Of a stretch of 33,716 nucleotides of DNA, positions 25,787-32,785 are shown in pieces (positions within the stretch are counted from its first letter, which is position 1; each line of letters opens with the position of its first letter). The position numbers were made by a program, and so were the translations under genes. Origin of the DNA: a virus. The stretch spans positions 1 to 33,716 of IMG/VR virus record IMGVR_UViG_3300042691_036898. The stretch is one strand, 5' to 3'. The notes beneath the pieces are model-generated. The model did not search any database. It was not told where the DNA came from and was given only the letters and a program-made list of their open reading frames with translations.

Positions 25787-26206
25787 ATGAATAACGAACA
25801 AATTTCTTATGCACAGTATTTGGTAGGCAACAATAACAAACTTGTGTGTGGTATTGATACTGCAATTAAAGCACTTAGACCACATGCTCGTTATGATATG
25901 TCGGCATCAGGTGGACATTTTGATTTCACACGATGGGAAGATGAAACGGGTTCGAAGCCACCAACTAGAGAAGAGATTTTTAAAGAATTAGAATATCAGA
26001 ATAGATTTATTGAATACTGGCAGCACTTTATCGATCGTGCTGCAAACTATCCCGATATCGTAAGCATAGTAAATAATTTGTGGGAAGCAATGGACAATAG
26101 TGAGATTCCAGGTAAAGGAACAAAGTTCTATGAGTCAATCAAAGAAGTGAATGACGAGTTTCCTAGACCAGCAGGCGAACCACCAGTAAGACCGACATAC
26201 GAATAA
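25787..26206 (+). CDS. Hypothetical protein between adhesin cassettes
   Basis: I do not recognise this 139-residue protein. It is soluble-looking and charged, without membrane segments. A middle motif, RPHARYDMSASGGHFDFTRW followed by EDETGSKPPTREEIFKELEY, resembles the short W-x-D/E-x-x-x-x-KPT-x-x-E-I pattern of small proteins encoded beside tail fibres, where the second half would be helical. It ends Pro-rich (NDEFPRPAGEPPVRPTYE). It has its own late-promoter box and ribosome site and lies between the two adhesin cassettes. That makes a fibre-assembly helper or a small adhesin partner possible, but nothing in the sequence proves either. Confidence 0.75.
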   Translation: MNNEQISYAQYLVGNNNKLVCGIDTAIKALRPHARYDMSASGGHFDFTRWEDETGSKPPTREEIFKELEYQNRFIEYWQHFIDRAANYPDIVSIVNNLWEAMDNSEIPGKGTKFYESIKEVNDEFPRPAGEPPVRPTYE

Positions 26207-26217
26207 TAGGAAATTAA

Positions 26218-26640
26218 ATGTCATATATTGGCAATCAAGTTACTTCGGTACCACACATAATAGATACATTTAGTGGCAATGGTGTCACAACCTCATTTGG
26301 ACCTTTGGTTCGGGCACCAGCCGGAGTTGCAGCCATTGCAGTATTCATTTCTGGTTCTTATAAAACACCCGGAATAGATTATACAATAAATGGTGATGTT
26401 ATTGTGTTTATGAATGCTCCAGCACCAGGAACAAGTAACATTATTGTTCATCATTTAGGTAACGGAACATCAACTCAAGTTCCTTCTGATGGTTCGGTTA
26501 CGACAATAAAATTGTCGGATGGTTCAGTTAATGGTTCTAAATTGGCAAACAACTCTGTTGGTGCTAATAATTTTTCAACATCAGCAAATTCAAGAATTTT
26601 CAGTTCGGGCGCTGTAGGTGCGCTCATTTTCGGAGGTTAA
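26218..26640 (+). CDS. YIGN-type tail-fibre-like protein (cassette copy 2)
   Basis: The 140-residue protein opens MSYIGNQVTSVPHIIDTFSG followed by NGVTTSFGPLVRAPAG. It matches the protein encoded at 22413 in the YIGN start, the FSG-x-G-x-x-x-x-F strand, the D-Y-x-I/V-x-x-(G/N)-x-V/I-F strand, PAPGTSNIIVHHLG against PILGTNNISVRYLA, the SVTTIKLSDGSVNGSKLANN repeats and the final FGG. Overall identity is low, so the duplication is old. It is followed after 3 bases by a small beta-rich gene and then by a Gly-rich adhesin, as in copy 1. AGGAAATTAA before the ATG is the ribosome site. Confidence 0.75.
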   Translation: MSYIGNQVTSVPHIIDTFSGNGVTTSFGPLVRAPAGVAAIAVFISGSYKTPGIDYTINGDVIVFMNAPAPGTSNIIVHHLGNGTSTQVPSDGSVTTIKLSDGSVNGSKLANNSVGANNFSTSANSRIFSSGAVGALIFGG

Positions 26641-26643
26641 TAA

Positions 26644-27027
26644 ATGGCTGCGCCAAACATTGTTAGCGTATCAAATATTTTAGGTAAAAGTAATGTCGCC
26701 AACGTTACAACAGTTTCTTCTGCTGTAATTGTAAACCCTGTCAATTCAAATAAAGTATTTAAAATTAATACCATAATTATTTCAAATATTGACGGCACAA
26801 ATTCTGGTAATGTATCAGTTGATTTGTTTAAATTTGGCGCACAAAACTCAAGCACAGGCACAGGTAATACAACTTACGCTATCGCTAATGTTATTACAGT
26901 GCCAGCAAAGTCTTCATTAGACATTATTTCAAAAACGCTGTATCTGGAAGAGGGTGATCAAATTAGAGTTAGGGGTGATTCAAACAGTCGCTTAAACTTC
27001 ATTTCATCTTTTGAAGAGATTAGTTAA
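26644..27027 (+). CDS. Small beta-rich fibre-associated protein (paralog 3, cassette copy 2)
   Basis: The 127-residue product (NIVSVSNILGKSNVANVTTV, then VIVNPVNSNKVFKINTIIIS, ITVPAKSSLDIISKTLYLEE and GDQIRVRGDSNSRLNFISSF) shares the strand plan of the proteins starting at 22081 and 22857. It has VPA-x-x-S/D-x-x-x-x-x-x-x-L before LEEGDQI, and it ends EEIS like LEIT. A strong ribosome site (GGAGGT, 26634-26639) overlaps the preceding stop codon. Its stop overlaps the adhesin B start codon by one base (TAATG). It is probably a structural partner of adhesin B. Confidence 0.75.
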   Translation: MAAPNIVSVSNILGKSNVANVTTVSSAVIVNPVNSNKVFKINTIIISNIDGTNSGNVSVDLFKFGAQNSSTGTGNTTYAIANVITVPAKSSLDIISKTLYLEEGDQIRVRGDSNSRLNFISSFEEIS

Positions 27028-29444
27028 TGCCTTTAGGTTTAAATGGTGGCCTTATTGGTCAACCAAACTCACCATCAAGAGTTGGACGAGTATCGGGTGC
27101 TTGGACACTTGATCAAGTACACATCAATAGATTAGCCAATTTATGGCCTCTTGACTTGTCTAATGAATTTTCCACTATACAAACATTTACACAAAGTGGA
27201 ACCTGGACTGCACCACAAGACGTAACATCAGTCGAATATCTTGTTGTTGCCGGTGGAGGTGGTGCTGGTGCTAACTATGGTGGAGGTGGTGGTGCCGGAG
27301 GTGTTCGTGTTTCACCTTCTTATTCGGTGGTACCTGGACAAACATACACAATTACCATTGGTGCTGGTGGATCTGGAGCCACTCCTAGTGTAAGAGGTTC
27401 AAACGGCACAAATTCTGTTTTCGACACAATTTCAGCAACCGGTGGAGGTGGGGGTGGAACTTATACACCTGGTTCAAACGGTGAAGGTAATAGTGGAGGT
27501 TCGGGTGGTGGTGGCGCCTTACTCTTTATTTCACCGTTTGCTGGCTCAATTGGTGGACGTGGCAATTTAGGAAATTATACTCCTGTTGAAGGATTAGGTG
27601 GTGGAACAGGTGCAGGTACACCTGTTTTTGGTTTAGGTGGCGGAGGTGGTGGTTCATCAGCAAACGGAACAAACGCTGTACCAACTGGTGGCAACGGTGG
27701 CATAGGAATCTTTTCAACAATTTCGGGCGCAAATACAGCATATGCTGGTGGCGGTGGTGGTGGAGGTGATTTTCGAGCGCCATCTCCTTTTGGAGGAAGA
27801 GGCGGCGCCGGCGGTGGTGGTAGAGGTGGTAATGGAACTCCAGGTCAAGAAAGTGGCGAAAGAGCAAATACAAACACTGGCGGTGGTGGTGGCGGTGGTG
27901 GTTGGAGTGGATCGATGGGTACATCTGGTGCCGGCGGCTCAGGCGTTGTAATTCTTCGTTATGCGGCGCAACCGCCAAGTCAAAATCTTTACTTCAATTT
28001 CGACACATCAGGTCAGTTCGAAGTTCCGACAGGTTATTCATTAATGGATTACTTCATCATCGCAGGTGGTGGTTCGGGAGGAAATGGACCTTCTGCTGGT
28101 GGCGGTGGTGCAGGTGGTGTGATAACAGGAACTGGTTTTCCTGTAGTTGCAAAACAAAAATATACAGTTGTGGTTGGAGGTGGTGGCGCTAATGCCGCAC
28201 CGTCAGCAGTCGGAACAAGAGGAAGTAATACACTAATTTCTTTTGGAAATACTGTTGATGCAAATGTTCTCTTCTGTGCAGTCGGTGGTGGCGGCGGTGG
28301 CGGTGACGCTGGTGGTGGCACTTCAGGTGGTTCTGGAGGCGGCGGCAATGGCGGTACTGGAGGCGCTGGCGGTGTAGCAGGACAAGGTTTTGCTGGTGGT
28401 GGCGGTAGTGGCGCACCAATGTTTAACATTGGTGGAGGTGGTGGAGGTGCTAGAGGTGCTGGCAACGGAAACGGACTTTCTAACGGTGGTATAGGAATAT
28501 TTTCTACATTTAGCGGCTCTAACGTTGCTTATGCTGGCGGTGGAGGTGGTAGCAATGGATTTGGTGGGGGTGGATACGCATTATATTCAACGGGTGCGCC
28601 ATGGTTGGGCACACCTTTTGGTGGTGGAACTAACGGTTCATCTGCAAACACAAACACTGGTGGTGGCGGTGGACGAATCGCCGCAGGTGGTTCGGGTCTT
28701 GTGTTAATTAGACTCTCTGTGAATCAAAACACTTTTGCCAATGTTACTAACACGACTATATGGCAAGTTCCTGCTGGAGTAACTTCAGTACAATACTTGT
28801 TTGTTGGAGGTGGTGGTGGCGGCGGTGACGCAGGACCTATTTCTGGAGGTGGGGGTGCAGGTGGAGTTTTAACTAGTCCATCATTCCCAGTTACTCCCGG
28901 TGCAATATACACTGTAACAGTAGGTGCTGGTGGTGCTGCTGGTGCAAACGGAGGAAATACTGGAATTTCTGGATCAGATATATCTACTGTTACTGCACTT
29001 GGTGGTGGTCGTGGTGGTGGCACTAGCGGTGGCAGTTTTGGTGCATCTGGGGGTTCAGGTGGCGGCGCACAATCTTCCGGGAGTTTTGGCTTAGGTACCT
29101 CTCCTCAAGGAAACAATGGTGGAAGAGGGTTTGATTTTGCACCAGGCGGTAATACAGTTGGTGGTGGTGGTGGCGGTGCAGGTAGTCCTGGCGTAAATGG
29201 TGGCTCCTTCGGTTCTGGTGGTGGTTCGGGTGGTAGAGGAATTTATAGTTCAATTACCGGTGCTAACACAGGTTACGCCGGAGGTGGCACCGCTACCGGT
29301 AGCGGTGCTGGTAATGACAATAGCACATTCAATTGGTTATACGGCGGTGGTAATTCATTTACTATGGGAGTCGCATCAACTGGCGGTGGAGGAGGCGGCG
29401 CTGTTGCTGGTGGTTCCGGTATTGCTGTTCTTAGATGGGCATAA
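27027..29444 (+). CDS. Glycine-rich adhesin/tail fibre B (three Gly-rich modules)
   Basis: The 805-residue protein starts with an anchor-like N-terminus shared with adhesin C: GGLIGQPN, then SGAWTLDQVHINRLANLWPLD. Three Gly-rich modules follow at residues about 52-313, 321-564 and 570-805, opening with FTQSGTWTAPQDVTSVEYLV, FEVPTGYSLMDYFIIAGGGS and IWQVPAGVTSVQYLFVGGGG, and closing with SGVVILRYA, SGLVLIRLS and SGIAVLRWA. Conserved inner marks are GIGIFSTISGANTAYAGGGG and PGQTYTITIGAGG. The third module is nearly the same as the first module of adhesin C. The most probable role is host recognition at the fibre or baseplate periphery. It overlaps the preceding gene by one base. Confidence 0.85.
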   Translation: MPLGLNGGLIGQPNSPSRVGRVSGAWTLDQVHINRLANLWPLDLSNEFSTIQTFTQSGTWTAPQDVTSVEYLVVAGGGGAGANYGGGGGAGGVRVSPSYSVVPGQTYTITIGAGGSGATPSVRGSNGTNSVFDTISATGGGGGGTYTPGSNGEGNSGGSGGGGALLFISPFAGSIGGRGNLGNYTPVEGLGGGTGAGTPVFGLGGGGGGSSANGTNAVPTGGNGGIGIFSTISGANTAYAGGGGGGGDFRAPSPFGGRGGAGGGGRGGNGTPGQESGERANTNTGGGGGGGGWSGSMGTSGAGGSGVVILRYAAQPPSQNLYFNFDTSGQFEVPTGYSLMDYFIIAGGGSGGNGPSAGGGGAGGVITGTGFPVVAKQKYTVVVGGGGANAAPSAVGTRGSNTLISFGNTVDANVLFCAVGGGGGGGDAGGGTSGGSGGGGNGGTGGAGGVAGQGFAGGGGSGAPMFNIGGGGGGARGAGNGNGLSNGGIGIFSTFSGSNVAYAGGGGGSNGFGGGGYALYSTGAPWLGTPFGGGTNGSSANTNTGGGGGRIAAGGSGLVLIRLSVNQNTFANVTNTTIWQVPAGVTSVQYLFVGGGGGGGDAGPISGGGGAGGVLTSPSFPVTPGAIYTVTVGAGGAAGANGGNTGISGSDISTVTALGGGRGGGTSGGSFGASGGSGGGAQSSGSFGLGTSPQGNNGGRGFDFAPGGNTVGGGGGGAGSPGVNGGSFGSGGGSGGRGIYSSITGANTGYAGGGTATGSGAGNDNSTFNWLYGGGNSFTMGVASTGGGGGGAVAGGSGIAVLRWA
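28989..29357 (+). repeat. Module segment duplicated in the next gene (copy in adhesin B)
   Basis: Encodes residues 655-777 of adhesin B, aligned without gaps to residues 135-257 of adhesin C (29850-30218). By my count about 11 of 123 residues differ. The two copies share a perfect 32-base run (29305-29336 and 30166-30197) but differ at many third codon positions elsewhere. Confidence 0.85.
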
Positions 29445-29447
29445 CAA

Positions 29448-31910
29448 ATGGCGATTAGCAGAAGATTTAACGGTGGTATAATTGGTGTTAGAAACATTGC
29501 CAGTGTGTTTGGTACTACTGGCTTTTGGACACCCGGTGAAGTTCAACTTGCAAGAATGTCTTCAATATGGCCGGCCGATGCTGCACCGTCTGTCGGTGTT
29601 CAAGTTTTTAGAGGAACTTCACCCTGGACTGCTCCACAGGGTGTGACAAACGTAGAGTATCTCGTTATTGGTGGCGGCGGCGGAGGTGGTGATGGAGGAC
29701 CTGCTGGTGGTGGAGGTGCTGGTGGAGTTTTAACAAGTTCATCTTTGACAGTAACGCCGGGAACGACATACACCGTTACAGTTGGTTCAGGTGGCGCCGC
29801 AGCCGCAAATGGAACAAATAGCAGTATCTCCGGAACAGGATTAACTACTGTTACTGCACTTGGTGGCGGTCGTGGCGGTGGTACTACTGGTAGTAGTTTT
29901 GGTGCATCTGGAGGCTCAGGCGGTGGCGCACAGTCTTCTGGAAGTTTTGGATTAGGAACACCCGGTCAAGGAAATAATGGCGGAAGAGGATTTGATACTG
30001 CACCAGGCGGTAATACCGTAGGTGGTGGCGGTGGCGGTGCTGGCAGTGTCGGTGTAAATGGTGGCTCTTTTGGATCTGGTGGTGGCTCTGGTGGTAGAGG
30101 AATTTTCAGTTCAATTTCTGGTGCTAACGTAGGTTATGCTGGAGGTGGTACTTCTACCGGTAGCAGTGCTGGTAATGACAATAGCACATTCAATTGGCTG
30201 TACGGTGGTGGCAATTCAGCAATTTCGGCATCGGAATCAACTGGTAGTGGTGGTGGTGGTACTGCGGCCGGAGGTTCTGGTGTAGTTGTTCTCAAATGGC
30301 GCTTCTTTGATTCGGCGAATCAAATGTTTGTTTTCGCAAATACAGGACAATTTGTAGTGCCTGATGGTGTAACTAGCATTGATTATTTGTTAGTGGCAGG
30401 TGGCGGCGGAACCTCAACTGATGTTGCCGGTGGTGGTGGCGCTGGCGGTTTATTAACAGGTACAAGTTATCCAGTTACTCCAGGCCAATTGTACACAATT
30501 TCAATTGGCGCTGGTGGTTTTAATGCGAATGGCTCTAATTCATTTCTTTCTGCTGGAAACACAGCAAACGCAAGTTTGATTACAGCACTAGGTGGAGGAC
30601 GTGGTGGAACTTGGGCGGAAACTGGCCGATCAGGTGGTTCTGGCGGTGGCGGTGGCGGCAATAATTCAGCAGGTGGTTTAGGAACACCAGGACAAGGAAA
30701 CAATGGTGGAAATGGCACTGCTCCGGTTGGTGCTGGTGGAGGTGGTGGTGCCGGTGGAGTAGGAAGAAATGGTATTGCTGCTCCTGCTGGTGGAGGCGGT
30801 AATGGTGGCATAGGAATTTTCTCAACGATTACAGGATCAAATACAGCATATGCTGGTGGTGGAGGTGGTGGTTCCAATCAAACACCTGAGGGTGTTGTCT
30901 TTGATCATGGTCGTGGCGGCACAGGCGGTGGTGGAATTGGTGCCATTGGTAATGCTGCTACTCCATCTGGGCAACAACGTGCTGCCGCAAATGGTGTTAC
31001 AAATACTGGTGGTGGCGGTGGTGGCAACTATGGAAATGCTGGTGCACCAGCAGGCGGTGCGGGCGGCTCAGGTTTTGCTGTTATCAAAATCTCCGCCACA
31101 CAAAATAAGATTGCAATTTTTTCCAACACATCAACATGGACTGTGCCAACGGGTGTGACAAGTATAGAATATCTCATTGTCGGCGGTGGTGGTGCTGGAG
31201 GTACTGATGGTGGTACGGGTGCTGGATGCGGCGGTGGAGGTGCGGGTGGTTTCAGAACAAGTCCATCTTTAACAGTTACACCCGGTGTAGTAATGACTGT
31301 TAGCGTTGGCGGAGGTGGTGCAGCGGGTGCACCTTCACCTGGCGCACAATCTACAAACGGTTCAAATTCAGGCATTTTTAGTTCTTCGCCATTCCCTGCT
31401 GTATGGTCATCAGGTGGCGGAAGAGGTTCTGGATATTCTGCACCGGCATATTATAGAGCAATGTCGGGTGGTTCTGGTGGCGGCGGTGGTGGTTATCTTG
31501 AATTCTCCGGCGGACTTGGTAATCTTGGTGGTTATTCACCTTCCGAGGGTAGTGCTGGTGGATCAACTCCCGGTGGCGCACAATACGCAGGTGCGGGTGG
31601 CGGTGGTGCCGGTGGTGTTGGACAAAACGGAACCGGTCCCGGTGCTGGTGCTGGCGGCATAGGAGTATTTTCTTCACTCTCTGGTTCAAATACGGGATAT
31701 GCTGCTGGCGGTGGTGGTGGTGGAAGTAATACAGATCAACCCGGTGCCATTGGGGGTATGAACATTGGTGGTCGTGGTGGAACAGGTCCCGCTACAAGTG
31801 GAACTAATGGAGCCATTTTCACGGGTAGTGGTGGCGGTGGTGGTGTTGAAAATCCAGGAACAAGAGGTGGATCGGGTGGATCTGGAATTGTTATTCTCAA
31901 ATGGATATAA
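29448..31910 (+). CDS. Glycine-rich adhesin/tail fibre C (three Gly-rich modules)
   Basis: The 820-residue protein has an N-terminus related to B: FNGGIIGVRN, then TGFWTPGEVQLARMSSIWPAD. The modules lie at residues about 52-285, 293-550 and 556-820. They open with GTSPWTAPQGVTNVEYLVIG, FVVPDGVTSIDYLLVAGGGG and STWTVPTGVTSIEYLIVGGG, and close with SGVVVLKW, SGFAVIKIS and SGIVILKWI. Module 1 is close to module 3 of B. Module 3 shares an exact 24-residue segment (starting TNGSNSGIFSSSPFP) with module 1 of A. It lies 3 bases after B and ends at two tandem late-promoter boxes, the first of which covers its stop codon. It has no YIGN or small beta gene directly before it, so it may be a duplicate of B. 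Confidence 0.85.
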   Translation: MAISRRFNGGIIGVRNIASVFGTTGFWTPGEVQLARMSSIWPADAAPSVGVQVFRGTSPWTAPQGVTNVEYLVIGGGGGGGDGGPAGGGGAGGVLTSSSLTVTPGTTYTVTVGSGGAAAANGTNSSISGTGLTTVTALGGGRGGGTTGSSFGASGGSGGGAQSSGSFGLGTPGQGNNGGRGFDTAPGGNTVGGGGGGAGSVGVNGGSFGSGGGSGGRGIFSSISGANVGYAGGGTSTGSSAGNDNSTFNWLYGGGNSAISASESTGSGGGGTAAGGSGVVVLKWRFFDSANQMFVFANTGQFVVPDGVTSIDYLLVAGGGGTSTDVAGGGGAGGLLTGTSYPVTPGQLYTISIGAGGFNANGSNSFLSAGNTANASLITALGGGRGGTWAETGRSGGSGGGGGGNNSAGGLGTPGQGNNGGNGTAPVGAGGGGGAGGVGRNGIAAPAGGGGNGGIGIFSTITGSNTAYAGGGGGGSNQTPEGVVFDHGRGGTGGGGIGAIGNAATPSGQQRAAANGVTNTGGGGGGNYGNAGAPAGGAGGSGFAVIKISATQNKIAIFSNTSTWTVPTGVTSIEYLIVGGGGAGGTDGGTGAGCGGGGAGGFRTSPSLTVTPGVVMTVSVGGGGAAGAPSPGAQSTNGSNSGIFSSSPFPAVWSSGGGRGSGYSAPAYYRAMSGGSGGGGGGYLEFSGGLGNLGGYSPSEGSAGGSTPGGAQYAGAGGGGAGGVGQNGTGPGAGAGGIGVFSSLSGSNTGYAAGGGGGGSNTDQPGAIGGMNIGGRGGTGPATSGTNGAIFTGSGGGGGVENPGTRGGSGGSGIVILKWI
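29850..30218 (+). repeat. Module segment duplicated from the preceding gene (copy in adhesin C)
   Basis: Encodes residues 135-257 of adhesin C. It is the partner of 28989-29357 in adhesin B, in the same reading frame and 861 bases downstream. Confidence 0.85.
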
Positions 31911-31913
31911 ATA
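31906..31913 (+). promoter_or_regulatory. T4-like late promoter box 1 (TATAAATA)
   Basis: An exact match to the T4 late-promoter consensus TATAAATA. It overlaps the stop codon of adhesin C (31908-31910) and lies 49-56 bases before the next ATG at 31962. A second exact box follows 12 bases later. Confidence 0.65.
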
Positions 31914-31917
31914 GATT

Positions 31918-31925
31918 TATAAATA
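31918..31925 (+). promoter_or_regulatory. T4-like late promoter box 2 (TATAAATA)
   Basis: A second exact TATAAATA, followed by C as at the other candidate boxes. A start of transcription near 31932 would give a leader of about 30 bases with the ribosome site AAGAGGGAG before the ATG at 31962. Confidence 0.7.
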
Positions 31926-31961
31926 CGAAGTAACTTTTTAAACAAAGAGGGAGTTTTACAA

Positions 31962-32351
31962 ATGGCACATTTTGCACAACTTGATGATAACAATGTAGTA
32001 ACACAGGTCATTGTTGTGTCTAACAATGAACTGCTTGACGCTGGTGGTCAAGAACGTGAAGAAATGGGTATTGGTTTTTGCCAAAGATTGTTCGGTGGCA
32101 ATTGGAAGCAAACATCATACAATCATAACTTCCGCAAGCGTTATGCAGGCATCGGTTACACATACAATGCTGAACTTGATGCATTCGTTCCACCTAAACC
32201 ATTTGCTTCATGGGTATTAAACACAGAAGAAGCAAATTGGGAAGCACCTGTACCACAGCCAGCAGACATGGGCATGGGTGAAGGTAAAAAGATGTATACG
32301 TGGGATGAAGAAACGACTTCGTGGAAAGAAGTTGAAGAGCAACCCGCCTAA
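31962..32351 (+). CDS. Conserved marine-phage hypothetical protein in its own transcription unit
   Basis: The 129-residue protein begins MAHFAQLDDNNVVTQVIVVS and continues ELLDAGGQEREEMGIGFCQR, LFGGNWKQTSYNHNFRKRYA, GIGYTYNAELDAFVPPKPFA and SWVLNTEEANWEAPVPQPAD. I recall this layout as a very common uncharacterised protein of aquatic phages, with the RK-x-YAGIGYTY and PPKP-x-x-SW marks. It has a single Cys, no membrane segment and an acidic C-terminus. It stands alone between two late-promoter boxes and a strong terminator, so high, separate late expression is likely. That would suit an abundant virion or tail-associated protein, but the function is unknown. The ribosome site AAGAGGGAG is good. 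Confidence 0.8.
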   Translation: MAHFAQLDDNNVVTQVIVVSNNELLDAGGQEREEMGIGFCQRLFGGNWKQTSYNHNFRKRYAGIGYTYNAELDAFVPPKPFASWVLNTEEANWEAPVPQPADMGMGEGKKMYTWDEETTSWKEVEEQPA

Positions 32352-32373
32352 CATTGTCGTTCATCTATAAAAT

Positions 32374-32398
32374 AAAAACCCCGCTAGTCGGGGTTTTT
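32374..32398 (+). terminator. Strong intrinsic terminator
   Basis: AAAAACCCCG (32374-32383), a five-base loop CTAGT and the exact complement CGGGGTTTTT (32389-32398), continuing into T. The ten-pair stem with GC core and T-run is a textbook rho-independent terminator. It is 22 bases after the stop of the 31962 gene. Confidence 0.93.
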
Positions 32399-32417
32399 TA
32401 TTAGCGGTACAAGATTG

Positions 32418-32425
32418 ACTAAATA
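32418..32425 (+). promoter_or_regulatory. Weak candidate late promoter box (ACTAAATA)
   Basis: ACTAAATA followed by C matches six of eight positions of TATAAATA and lies 22 bases before the TTG start at 32447. It is listed mainly because genes after the terminator at 32374-32398 need a promoter or read-through. Confidence 0.3.
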
Positions 32426-32446
32426 CACGATTAGAAGGAGACAATC

Positions 32447-32782
32447 TTGGCGGCATACGTAGAAATTACCATTGAGCAAGGTGCAAACCTAACATCAACT
32501 GTTACAGTGAACGATACACAAGGTGACTCTGTAAATCTTTCCACATATTCTGCATCGGCTCAATTACGCAAATCATATTATTCTTCATCAGCAAACACTT
32601 TAACAGCAACAATTACTGGCAATGCAAATGGTCAAATTACGCTTTCAATGACCGCTGCAAATACATCAAATTTAACTCCTGGTCGCTACGTGTATGACTT
32701 AATTATTAGAAACTCGGTTGATAACTCTGTGACCCGTGTAGTAGAAGGCACTGCTGTTGTTCTTCCATCAGTTACGAGGTAA
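32447..32782 (+). CDS. Small beta-sandwich virion/fibre-associated protein with TTG start
   Basis: This 111-residue protein starts at TTG: AGAAGGAGACAATC is an excellent ribosome site 7-8 bases before it, and no in-frame ATG fits better. The sequence (AAYVEITIEQGANLTSTVTV, then GDSVNLSTYSASAQLRKSYY, GQITLSMTAANTSNLTPGRY and VYDLIIRN) has the alternating strands of an Ig-like fold. The order I-E-Q-G-A-x-x-x-x-x-V-x-V, then Y-S-A-x-A-x-L-R-K, then G-R-Y-V-Y-D is close to the baseplate-upper-protein-like N-terminal domains found in many phages. It is probably a fibre or baseplate adaptor. It is followed after 3 bases by the next small gene, so both are in one operon. Confidence 0.8.
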   Translation: MAAYVEITIEQGANLTSTVTVNDTQGDSVNLSTYSASAQLRKSYYSSSANTLTATITGNANGQITLSMTAANTSNLTPGRYVYDLIIRNSVDNSVTRVVEGTAVVLPSVTR

Positions 32783-32785
32783 GTC

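Noticed and set aside
28049-28465. Long minus-strand frames rich in Pro or His inside the Gly-rich genes, for example 28049-28465 and 30467-30877
   Set aside because: They are the complement of GGN codon runs, which read as Pro, His or Arg in other frames; they lack ribosome sites and lie entirely inside clear plus-strand genes.
23400-31900. CRISPR array or diversity-generating retroelement as the source of the repeats
   Set aside because: The repeats are in-frame, diverged and of variable spacing; there are no spacers, no reverse transcriptase gene and no paired template repeat in this window.
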